Below, one piece after another: positions 1 through 11,500 of a stretch of DNA of 64,000 bases (positions are counted from its first letter, which is position 1; each line of letters begins with the position of its first letter). The DNA comes from Tetradesmus obliquus (Eukaryota > Chlorophyta > Chlorophyceae > Sphaeropleales > Scenedesmaceae): positions 1,789,501-1,853,500 of the forward strand of contig CP126204.1 in assembly GCA_030272155.1 (NCBI GenBank). Reading direction: 5' to 3'. A program made the position numbers and the translations under genes. The notes under the pieces were generated by a model. It did no database searches. It was given only the letters and a program-made list of their open reading frames with translations, and was not told the origin of the DNA.

Positions 1-131
1 TCAAAAGGAATCATGTGAGTGGTACACCAACAGCCCCTTCAACGAACACCAGCAGCACAAACTCGCTGTGCGCTTTTGTCGCACCAGCAGTTTTTGTTAA
101 GCATAGCACCCCAACGCACAATGCGGCGCAC

Positions 132-551
132 CTCGCTGCGCAGCTGCAGCGATGAGCGCAGGCTTTCGGAGCAATCCGCCCAGTCAACGCAACAGCGCTT
201 GAACATTGAATTAAGATGCAGTGCTCTTGCTGCGCCGCGGTGTAAGATGTCGCAACACCAGCAGATGTTTCACACCATCTTCAAACACAGAAGTTATCTG
301 CTGCCGTACCTCGCTGCGCAGCTGCAGTGATCAGCGCAGGCTCTTGGAGTCATCGCCCAATGACGCAACAACAGCAGTGCTCAAGATCTAAACAGCACGC
401 AGCGCACTTCGGCTCTTTTGACACCAAACCGATTGCAGCAACACCAACAGCCCCCTCAACCAACACAAGCAGCACAAACGCGCTGTGCGCTTTTGTTGCA
501 CCAACAGACTCTAACTATATGCATAGCACCCTGACACACAATGCGGCGCAC
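132..551 (-). repeat. Copies of RAD1 exon 2 3' end with donor site
   Basis: Two copies of the last ~48 nt of exon 2 plus the downstream intron lie at about 310-357 and 132-180. The GT positions (plus-strand AC) fall near 551, 309 and 131. Intron sequence containing gcatagcacc and cacaatgcggcgcacctcg recurs with the copies, so the repeat unit spans the exon-intron border. The copies carry base changes relative to the working exon. Confidence 0.8.
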
Positions 552-1298
552 CTCGCTGCGCAGCTGCAGTGATGAGCGCAGGCTCTTGGAGTCGTCCGCC
601 CAGTGCAGCTCCACCCCCTCAGGGGCAAGCACCACCGTGCACGCCTGCAGCAGCAGCAGCAGCAGCAGCAGCAGCCGGCTGACCAAGGCTCGCGGTTGCT
701 GCATGTAGCAGCAGTGGCTGCTCAGTGCTGCCAGAGAATGCGGCTTCACCGTCCTCTTCTCCTGTACCGACTTAATCTTTTCATGCTGTTCGGTGTGCCC
801 TGCCGCCCACCCCGCTACTAGCCTAGGAGGCACTCGAAGCTATTTGGCAGCACCAACCCCCCACCCATCCTGCTTCGTGCCCAGCTGCTCTGCATGGCCT
901 ACCTGCAACCTGATTGGCCATTTCCTGCAAGCCGCCCACCTGCTTGGCGCTGATCTTCATGGCTTGCAGCAGCGTGGCGAGCCTTAATCATAGACAGCAA
1001 TGACGAGCAGAATCATGCGGCCAGCGTGCCCACCTGCTTTGCGCTGATCTTCATGGCTTGCAGCAGCGTGGTGAGCCATAGCAATACACAGCAATGACAC
1101 GGGCCATAGACATAGACAGCAATGGCCCCGCGATGCAGGAGCATGAGGCAAGCCGCCCACCTGCTTTGCGCTGATCTTCATGGCTTGCAGCAGCGTGGTG
1201 AGCGAGCGGATGTTGGACAGCGTGAGGTGCACTGGCGGCAGCTGCTGCTCCTCCTCCTCGTGTTCCTGCTCCTGCTCATCATTGCTGTCTATGTCCAT
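552..1298 (-). CDS. RAD1: RAD1-type 9-1-1 checkpoint clamp subunit, 5' part
   Basis: RAD1 is a subunit of the PCNA-like 9-1-1 clamp that loads at damaged DNA in the nucleus. Model: exon 1 complement(1161..1298), 46 codons, and exon 2 complement(552..644), 31 codons, both phase 0. The protein starts MDIDSNDEQEQE, has an acidic stretch, then the strand-helix segment LTLSNIRSLTTLLQAMKIS, followed by CTVVLAPEGVELHWADDSK. This order matches the start of RAD1 (conserved N-x-R-x-L-x-x-[IL]-L-x-A, then a segment like ATxNGIKVTVEDAK). The rest lies beyond the left edge. The acceptor of exon 2 sits directly after a CTG tract (plus-strand CAG at 648-672). Extra copies of both exon ends are listed separately. 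Family assignment is from memory of RAD1; another PCNA-fold clamp protein is less likely. Confidence 0.7.
930..1080 (-). repeat. Copies of RAD1 exon 1 3' end with donor site
   Basis: Two copies of the ~48-nt end of exon 1 (encoding TTLLQAMKISAKQ) followed by the donor gtgggc lie near 1028-1076 and 938-983. The more distal copy has a C for A change (KISAKQ to KISAKQ-like, tttgcg to ttggcg). They lie in the intron between exons 1 and 2. Confidence 0.8.
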
Positions 1299-2202
1299 GG
1301 CACACGGTTTCCTTCACTGATTTAGGTTTCTGGATTCAGGAAAGGATGAAGGAGAGGATGAACAGGTCGTCTTCCTCTTACTTTTCTGCTGCTGCTGCTG
1401 CTGCTGGTTCTGGTGACTATGTTGTCCCCAGGCGCAGGTGTGGCTAAGAGCCTGCGCTGCTTCTTGCTGTGCTGCTGCTAAGCTGCTGCTGTTGTGCCTG
1501 CAAGCACGCGCCAGGGCGAGACACAGCGGCTGCTAATAAGCCACCAGGGGCACGCCGCGCTTTCTAGATGCAGATCAGGATGCACATGCAGCTGTGTCAT
1601 GGCTAAGAGTGCTGCTGTGCATGCTGTGCAAGAAGTGTAGTGCCGTTGTTTCAGGAGCAGCTGCTGCAGCATCCTCACCGGCGAAGCAGTCCAAACTACA
1701 CATTGGTTGAGGTCTCCAGGTGGCTGTGCTCAAAATGAGTTCACAACTGTCAACGCTGAAAAGCAGTATGGCACCTGACACCCCTCAACAGACTGTAAGC
1801 TGTGGTGGGACCTTCGAAGTGACAAGCAAACATACATTGCTCTATACCCTTAGATCATGCGTTGCACAGCGACACAAGTCAAGTAAACACCTTACATGGG
1901 CAAAGCCAGAAACCTTGTTCAGACATGACACACAAGAGCAAGAAAGCATCCCCTCTGGCCTTGAACAAATCTCAAACATTTGGAACAAAAGTGTTATACT
2001 TGGTTTTTGGCGCAAAGGAGCGGCAAGAACGTCCCAGGCGGCTTGAAAGATAGTTTTGGACGGGACTAACAGTGACATATGGTCAATGCTGCCGTCAATC
2101 GACCCTAACGGCACGTTGAAAGTTTAACGGTGATCCCTGCGCATTACATTTGTTAGGCCTGCCGCATAGCGTGAGCATGCGAGTTTGCTAGCCACACCAG
2201 CA
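1299..2202. promoter_or_regulatory. Head-to-head intergenic region, RAD1 / LepA
   Basis: The 904 bp between the RAD1 start (minus) and the LepA start (plus) must hold both promoters. I see a short CTG tract near 1387-1406 but no convincing TATA box or coding exon. Function is inferred from gene orientation only. Confidence 0.5.
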
Positions 2203-5200
2203 ATGGCCCCGCTGCTGCTGCCACACACGCAAAGCCGATTAAGTGCACTTCAACAACGATTAAGCAACATTTTCGCAGCGGCAGCCCTGCATCCAGCATG
2301 CAGCCATGCTCGGCCAGCAGCTCGCAGTGTTCACAGCCACGCCCCTCAGGCTCCACACCAGCAGCTGCCCAGCAGGAGGCGAGCAGTAGTACAAGCAGTC
2401 GCAGCTCCGGAATCGCTCATTGAAAAAGGAGGACCGGGGGCAACTTACGCCAATGGGGCTGTGGCAAAGGTAAAAACAGCAGTAGGACCCCATCTGCTGG
2501 GACCCTGCTTTGCATCAGCTGCATGGAGTGCTGGCAGCAGCTTTAACAAATCAATAACCAGCATTCAACAGCTTTGGGTCCGCAGACTACGGCAATGAGT
2601 AGTGAAAGGAAGCACAAGGCAGCATCTAGCAGCAATGTGTCAGGCGTCAGGCTGGTGCATGCCAGCTTGCAGGACTGCAGCAAGGCCTACGCCTTGAGAG
2701 ACATGTTAAACACCAAGTAAACAGGCGGTTACATGTTAACCAGCGGCAGCTGACATGCGTTTAGTAGCACATACAGCAATGCGGTGTCTGACCAGCTGCC
2801 GCAGCAGTGTCCCGGCCACATCATTGCAACACAGGCATTATGTGCATGCTGTGCACAAAACAGGCAACCACACATCACTTGTGCTGATTACGTGAGACAC
2901 ACATTCAGTGAAGCGCAGCCTGGGATAGCTTGTGCATCTAGCAGCTGCTGCTGGCGGCATGTCACCAACAGATGCTCACTGGTCAGCTGCAAATTAGATG
3001 ACATCAGCACCGTCAGCATCGTGCCTGTTTGGCAGCTCAAGGTTATGCGACTGGACCGCTGAGCAGCGCCAGCTCAGCACAGCGCTGCCAAGCTCTGTGT
3101 GGCGCTGCCGTCATGCTGAACCAGTACTCAACTCACAGCGTGCATATATGCCTTCGGTAAGATGTCTTTAGCTGAAGTCGGGTTGTTGCAGCCCATCCGT
3201 CAGTTTCAAGTCCATCCTCCTGCAAGCCAATTGTCATCTGTTGACCTGGCGTTTCAAGCGCCATGAAGTCTGCAAGTGGTGTTTCTCAGTGGTACTCCTA
3301 CGTCTTTGCAAGTGTCGTGTTGCCTCTCTGTGTTGCTTGCTGTATGTGCCCACAGGTGCCTGTGGACCGCATCCGCAACTTCTGCATCATCATCAACTGC
3401 AGCAGCAGCAATGTTTGGCGTGTCTGCTGACCTTTGTGCCCTGTTTGTACTGTTGTGTCTGCCGCAGGTGCCTGTGGACCGCATCCGCAACTCTGCATCA
3501 TCATCAACTGCAGCAGCAGCAATGTTTGGCGTGTCTGCTGACCTTTGTGTCCTGCTTGTACCGCTGTATTGCCGCAGGTGCCTGTGGACCGCATCCGCAA
3601 CTTCTGCATCATCGCGCACATTGACCACGGCAAGTCCACGCTGGCAGACCAGCTGCTGCTGAAAACGGGAACAGTGGCGGCACGCGACATGATGGTGAGA
3701 GCCTGCTGCTGGTTGGCAACCGCAGCAGCAGCAGCAGCAGCAGCAGCAATATTGCAAGCAGTACAGGCGTTGCAGAGTGCTAGCGTCGGCAGCTGCTGCT
3801 CAAGACAGGCACGTGGCGGCGCGCAATGTGATGGTGAGAGCAACATGCTGCTAGGCAAAGCATGCAGCAGCAGCAGCAGCAGCAGTAGTGCAGGCAGAGT
3901 GTCAGCAGCAGCAGCAGCAGCGGCAGCAATGCAGGCAGAGTGTCAGCAGCAGCAGCAGCAGCAGCAGCAGCTGTGGCGCACCCGCGGCACTGGACATGGT
4001 GGTGACAGCCTGTGGCTGGTTGGCAGCAGCAGCAGCAGCCGGACTGGTGCTAGCAGCATGCATGCAGCAGCGGACCAGCACCAGCAGCAGCAGTTGCGAT
4101 GGCCGTGGCTGACGCTGCTCTTCACAATCACAGAAAGGAGGTTCAGAGCTATGGTGGCAGCAACAGATGTGGCAGTGCCAGCGGCAGCAGCAGCAGGGGA
4201 GCCCCGGCAGGGCCAAGGGCTCAGGCGCTTGTTTCCAGCTGCTTCAAAGGCAGTGTTCCCAGCAGCTGGCGAACAATCGCCAGTAAGGCTGCCAACAGAT
4301 GGGCAGGCAGCATCAGCAAATGCACTGAAGGCCGCTGTGAAACTGCAGAGCTACCCTTGCTGGGCTGCATGGTGTCCCCCTTACTTCACCGTTTTGTGCT
4401 GATTGTACCCGTCATTCACTGCTGTTGCTGTGGCTGCTGCTTCTATCCTGCTTTTTTGTGCTGTCCTTACTTGTTCTTACAACAGGACCAATTTATGGAC
4501 AGCATTGACATCGAGCGCGAGCGAGGCATCACAATCAAGCTCAACACAGCACGCATGAAGTACACAGCGCAGGTGCGTGACTCAGCAACAGAAGCACCGT
4601 GCTGAGGTGGATGGATGGTGCCCAACCTCTCAAGCATCAACGTCATTCAGGTGCTGCATCTGTCTGTTACATGCCTGCAGCAGCTGTGTGTCGCATGCTG
4701 CAGCAAGCCTACAGTGCCTGCACGCCCATCGGTTATTGTCATCTTGCCAGGACCGTTGGCTCTGCTTGCCACATGTGTGGTGCATCTGACAGCTTGGAAA
4801 GGCACAGCCATTGCAGCACCCGCTGCCTCTAGCCAGCCAGGCTCCTGCAGTTGCGTGCCATGCCATGTCGATGCTGGCAGCAAGATGGGCTGCTTAATCT
4901 CTCTGCTGTTTTTTCAGCTGTCCCTTCAGCTGCTTCCTCAGCTACTCGCTCTGTTTCTCTCAGCTGTTCTCTCAGCTGTTCTCTCAGCTGTTCTCTCAGC
5001 TGTTCTCTCAGCTGTTCTCTCAGCTGTTCTCTCAGCTGTTCTCTCAGCTGTTCACTCAGCTGTTTTTTTTCCCGGCTGGATGTGTCTTGCAGGATGGGCA
5101 GCTGTACGCGCTCAACCTCATTGACACGCCAGGCCACGTGGACTTCACCTATGAGGTGTGTTTCCTTTGAATTGTTAGTAACATGTCGCGTTGTGCAGCA

Positions 5201-5513
5201 AGCTGCCTGTGTTGATGCGTCGGACACTGCATTAACATTGACGCCAAGTCACGGTGGCAAGCACCAGAGCTTTACACTTTGTATGCTTGCAGCGCTGCAC
5301 GCTGCTCCAACGGCACCAGCTGAACACTGCGCCGTGTTCATACCATCAACCAAGTGTGGCAATGCACCTTTGGCAAAGCCAAGCTTTTGCTTCCTCGCAT
5401 GCGGCATGCGATTCATACAACATGCAATTCATCGGACTGCGACACTCACTTGGGAAGCGCAGGTGTCGTGCATCCTGTTGCCGTGCACGGGCGCGCTCTG
5501 GTGTTTGACGTCG

Positions 5514-5556
<43 letters not shown>

Positions 5557-8500
5557 ACTGCTACTGCTGCTGACGCACCAACCGCAGGTGTCTCGCAGCC
5601 TGTCTTCCTGTGAGGGTGCGCTGCTGGTGGTTGATGCCAGCCAAGGCGTGGAGGCTCAGACACTGGCCAACGTGTGGCTGGCGCTGGAGAACGACCTGGA
5701 GATTGTGCCGGTGCTCAACAAGATCGACTTGCCAGGTGGGCTGGATGGTGGGCTGCGTGGTGGGCTGGGGTGGTGGGCTGCGTGTACTGGGTGGTTCTCT
5801 CACTGTGGCCAAAAAATGTGGCTGGCGCTGGAGAACGACCTGGAGATCGTGCCCGTGCTCAACAAGATCGACCTGCCAGGTGGGCCGGGGTGGTGAGCTT
5901 GATGGTGGGCTGGGGTGGTGGGCTGGGGTGGTGGCGGGGTGGTGGGCGGGGTGGTGGGCTGGGTGGTGGCCTGAACGGTGGGCTGGGTGGTAGCTGGATG
6001 GTGGGCTGGGATCGTGGGCTCAGGTAGTGGGCTGGGTGGTTGGCTGGGGTGGTGAGCTGGATGGGGGGCTGGGGTGGTGGGCTGGGTGGTGGTTGCGTGT
6101 ACTGGTGTTGGGTTTGCTGGTTATGGCCAACGTGTGTCTGCAGCTGGCGCATCAGCAGTACTTGCTGCCGTGACACAACAACATGTGATCAACACCTTGG
6201 TGTCAATTCTGTGACATGTAGGTGCGGAGCCGGAGCGTGTCATTCGGGAGATTGAGGAAATTATCGGCCTGGACTGCAGTAACATCATCCGCGCCTCCGC
6301 CAAGATGGGCCTGGGCATTGAGGAGACGCTGGAGGCAGTCGTGCAGCGCATCCCGCCGCCCAAGAACACCGTCAAGGTGCGCTGCTGCTGCTGCTGCTGC
6401 TGCTGCTCGCCTTACACTTCTAATTCTCATTTCCTCCGCCCAAAGACACCGCCAAGGTGCACTGCTGCTGCTGCTGCTACTGCCGCAGCCGATCAGTTTC
6501 GTATTGTGCTTGTGCGTGGGCTGCAGTTGCCTGTTGCTGCCTTTGATGTGTTTCGCCTGCATCGATCTGCTGCTTTCATCTGCGTTATTATCATGTGTGT
6601 TTGTTGCTGCGCCGCCAACAGGACCCGCTGCGCGCGCTGATCTTCGACTCCTACTATGATGCGTACTGCGGCGTGGTGTGCCAGTTGTCTGTGGACCTGC
6701 TGCTACTCCCGCCAAAGACACCGATGCTCATGCAGTCGTTTTGCTGCCATCAACCAGCTAGCGCTGCCTGTTAATACTTCCTTCTGCTTTTCCGGCCATC
6801 TGACTCCTGCATGCCTGCTTCTGCTTTGCAAAACCCCTTACGAACCCCACCCCTGCAGGACCCGCTGCGCGCGCTGATCTTCGACTCCTACTATGACGCG
6901 TACCGCGGCGTGGTGTGCCAGTTCCGCGTGGTGGACGGCCAGGTAGCTAAAGGCGACACCGTGGTGATGATGAACACCGGCAAGGAGTACACGCTGGACG
7001 AGATCGGAGTGCTCGCGCCCGTGAAGACCCCGGTGAGCAGCGGTTTTGGGGCCGGCTGGTCTTGATGGAATAGTGTTTGTTGTTTTGGGGAATCTGCTTG
7101 TGGCCCGGCTTGCTCGGGATGCTGATGCTGAGAATGCAGCAGTTTTTGGTGTGCTGTGGTGTGCCAGTTCCGCGTGGTGGACGGCCAGGTGGCCAAGGGC
7201 GACACCGTGGTCATGATGAACACTGGCAAGGAGTGCACGCTGGACGAGATCGGAGTGCTCGCGCCCGTGAAGACGCCGGTGAGCGCGGCCCCAACGCTAT
7301 TGTCACAGGTCGACACGCTGTATGCGGGCAAGTGGGCTACCTAGCCGCCGAGATCAAGCCGGTGCTGACTGCAGTTTGTTCCACCAACGCACCAAAGTCA
7401 TCTGACTCAAACCTGTGTGCCCAATGATGCAGGTTGACACGCTGTATGCCGGGGAGGTGGGCTACCTAGCTGCGCAGATCAAGTCGGTGCTGGACGCGCT
7501 CGTTCACCAAAATCTCAAATTCACATTTTCCCCATCCCCATGTGCCGGTGACGCAGGTCGACACGCTGTATGCCGGGGAGGTGGGCTACTTAGCTGCGCA
7601 GATCAAGTCGGTGCTGGACGCGCTCGTTCACCAAAAATTTAAACTCACATTTTCCCCATCCCCATGTGCCGGTCACGCAGGTCGACACGCTGTATGCCGG
7701 GGAGGTGGGCTACCTAGCTGCGCAGATCAAGTCGGTGCTGGACTCGCTCGTTCACCAAAATTCTAAACTCACCTTTTCCCCATCCCCATGTGCCGGTGAC
7801 GCAGGTCGACACGCTGTATGCCGGGGAGGTGGGCTACCTAGCTGCGCAGATCAAGTCAGTGCTGGACGCGCTCGTTCACCAAATTCCTAAACTCACATCA
7901 ACTCCATCCCCATGTGTTGATGATGCAGGTTGACACGTTGTATGCGGGTGAGGTGGGCTACCTAGCAGCGCAGATCAAGTCGGTGCTAGACGCGCGCGTG
8001 GGTGACACCGTTACGCTCAAAAAGAACCCTGCGGCAGACGCCTTGGAAGGATACGAGGACGTGCAGCCCATGGTGTACTGCGGGCTGTTTCCAACAGACG
8101 CGGACGACTACCAGGTGCGGCACTAGGGCGTGAGTGCTTGTGGTTGAGGTGCTAGGGTTGAGGGTTGAGGGTCGAGGGTTGAAGGGCTCCTAGCCTAGCA
8201 GCTTGAAGGATACGAGGACGTGCAGCCCATGGTGTACTGCGGGCTGTTCCCAACAGACGCGGACGACTACCAGGTGCGGCGCTAGGGCTTAGGTTTAGGC
8301 TCTATGGTTGAGGGATTTGCGGTTTTAGGGTTTAGAGTGGCAGGATGTGCAGCCCATGGTGTACTGCCGGCTGTTTCCAACAGACGCGGACGATTACCAG
8401 GTGCGGCGCTAGGGCTCGTTGTTTGGCAGCGCCCGGTGCACTGTCTGCTTGCGACGCGTCACCTGACCTGCACTGCGTTGTTTGCTGCTGCCGTGTCTGC

Positions 8501-11500
8501 ACCCGCAGGACCTGTGCCAGGCGCTGGGCAACCTATAGCATAGCAACTTGTGATTTGCACTGTGTGCTGCTGCTGCTGCTGCCCCTCTTGTAACTCTTGC
8601 AGGACCTGCTGGGCAAGCTGCAGCTGAACGACGCTGCGCTCAAGTTTTAATCCTAAGGTGAACAACTCGTTGCTTGTGTCATGATGTATCCGCTCTTGCT
8701 ACTGCCTCGTGTATGTCGCAGGACCTGCGTGAGGCGCTGGGCAAGCTGCAGCTGAACGACGCTGCGCTCAAGTTTGAGCCCGAGGTGAACAACGCGATGG
8801 GCTTCGGCTTCCGCTGCGGCTTCCTGGGACTGCTGCACATGGAGATCGTGCAGGTGAGGGGCTTAGGGTTGTAGATATATTGAAAACCCTAGATTTCAGA
8901 AAGTGAAACACAGTTATGGTGCCGCGGCTGTGTAGGATGTTGCTGCGGCTTCTTGGGCCTGCCGCACATGCAGACTGTGCAGGTGAGGGGTTTAGGGTTT
9001 CAGAGATATATAATACCCTAGTTCTTAGAAAGTAAAACACAGTTTGGTGCTGTGGCTGTGTAGGATGTTTGTGCGCCTTCCTGGGACTGCTGCACATGGA
9101 GATCGTGCAGGTAAGGGGTGTAGGGTTCAGGGGTCGAAGTGTTATAGAGGATTTCAAAAGTATTGAAATGAAAACCCAGATCCCCCATGCAATTTAGGGC
9201 TGCGGCTGTGTAGGACTTTGGTGCGGCTTCTTGGGCCTGCTGCACATGGAGATCGTGCAGGTGAGGGGTGTAGGGTTTCAGGCGTATTTGGAACCCTAGA
9301 TTTCAGAAAGTGAACCACAGTTTAGTGCCGTGGCTGTGTAGGATGCTGGTGCGGCTTCTTGGGCCTGCTGCACTTGGAGATCGTGCAGGTGAGGGGTCTA
9401 GGGTGCAGGGGTTGTTATAGTGTTATAGTTTCAAAAATCTTAAAAAAGAACCAGATCCCTCATGCAGTTTGGTGCTGTGGCTGTGTAGGATGTTTTGTGC
9501 GGCTTCCTGGGCCTGCTGCACATGGAGATTGTGCAAGTGCGGCGCAGGGTTCAGGGGTTGAAGTGTTATAGTGGGTTTTTCAAAAGTCTTGAAAACAAAC
9601 CCAACGACGTTTGGTGCCGCGGCTGTGTAGGACTTTGGTGCGGCTTCCTGGGACTGCTGCACATGAAGATTGTGCAGGTGAGGGGTGTAGGGTTTCAGTG
9701 GTTGGAGGTTATAGAGAATTTAAAAAATAAATTGAAACAGAAGATCCCGACGCAGTTTGTGCCGCGGCTGTGTCTGCTGCGGCTTCATGGTCCTGCTGCA
9801 CGTGGAGATCTTGCAGGTGAGGGGCAGGGCTGTGGGATCTAGGGTTGAGGGTTTGAAAGAGGATGGTTACAAAACTTGAAATCAGCAAGGCATTTTGATG
9901 CCGCGGCCATCTGGGATCTTGGTGCGGCTTCCTGTTTGTTGCACATGGAGGTTTGCACACGACTGCACGCTTGCGGCGCGTGGGTGCTCTGCTGGTGTGC
10001 AGCTGCGTCGAGCATGTGTGCAGTTGCGCAGCTGCTGCTGTTTCAACGACATCACAGCACTTGATTATCAAGCATACATTTGCTGTTTGCACTCTTGCAG
10101 GAGCGCCTGGAGCGCGAGTACAACCTCGACCTGGTCACCACAGCTCCCACGGTGGTCTACAAAACGTTGACCAACACCGGCGAGGAGTTGACCGTCAACA
10201 GCCCCGGCGACCTCCCGGAAGCAACCAAGCGGCAAAACATCAGCGAGCCGTATGTGCGGCTGGAGATGGTCACGCCTACGGAGTACGTCGGAAACTTGAT
10301 GGAGCTCGCGAACAACAGGCGCGGCGAGTTCGTGGAGATGAAGTACCTCACAGGTGCGTGGGTTCAAGAAAAGGGGTTCGTTTGGTCAGCCAATATGTGC
10401 TTGCAAGGCAAAGTTATCGCTGCAGGTGTCAGCGGCTTGCTGAGCTGCAGCGCTGAGCGCGCTAGCCGCGGCGAATGCACTGGCTTGCTGCCCTATACGG
10501 GAAAGACGGCAGGCCCGTACGACTGTTTGACAGTGTTACGACCCTGGCCTTTGCTCGCGCTACCTGCATGGCTCAATCCACGACATCCGTATCCAATTGT
10601 CCATGTCCCTGCTGCAACACTTGCTGTGCAGACTCGCGCACCACGCTGGTGTTCAACATCCCGCTGGCGGAGGTGGCTGCCGCAAAGTAACACAACACCT
10701 GCCTTACTGACCGATTGACTGCATATGTTGCTTCGCGTCTTTTGCGCCGCCGCAGACTCGCGCACCACGCTGGTGTTCAACATCCCGCTGGCGGAGGTGG
10801 TCACCGATTACTTTGACCAGCTCAAGAGCCGCAGCAAGGGATATGCAAGCATGGAGTACAAGATCACCGGCTACAGGTAAGGCGGCTGGATTAGGTTGCG
10901 ATTTTAGTATCATCTTGTTCATCATGGCTTCATGCCAGCATGGAGTACAAGGTCGTCGGCTACAGGTGACGTGGCTGACTGCGGTGTGTGTCGCGCTCAT
11001 TATGGCTTCATGCCAGCATGGAGTACAAGGTCACCGGATACAGGTGCGTACGCATGGAGTGAAAAGGATATTCACCTCCCCAGCGTGCACCACTTGCTGC
11101 TGCTGGAGCCCAAGGTCAACATGCGTGGACTTTTGTGCGCCAAGCCCCACCCCTGCTGCTGTTCCTAGCTGCCAAAAATTTCACTGTGAACTTCCGGCGC
11201 TGAGACGCGATTCTCCCGGTGTGAACTACCTTTTTTGCATGGTCATCGACCCGGTGCTGCTGCAGACCAACATCAGCGGGGAGCCCGCCTCTGCGCCGAC
11301 CCCTGCTGCTGTCCTTAGCTGCCAAGCTTCCCACTGGGAACTTCACGCGCTGAACGCAATCTTCACGGTGTTGATCTTGTGTAAACTTTGCAGGGTGAAC
11401 GGGCTGATGTTGCTGGAGATCAAGCTCAGCGGCGCGCCCGCCTCCGCCCTGACACCTGCTGCTTCTCTCGCGCACCAAACTTCCCACTCTGAACTTCATG

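Noticed and set aside
3840..4440. Poly-Gln/poly-Ala ORFs in LepA intron 2
   Set aside because: They come from CAG tracts in an intron; the LepA frame requires joining 3694 to 4486.
7433..7890. Overlapping ~74-codon ORFs repeating [14 protein letters not shown] as separate genes
   Set aside because: They are the partial exon 8 copies read through intron, held open because the 124-bp unit shifts frame each time.
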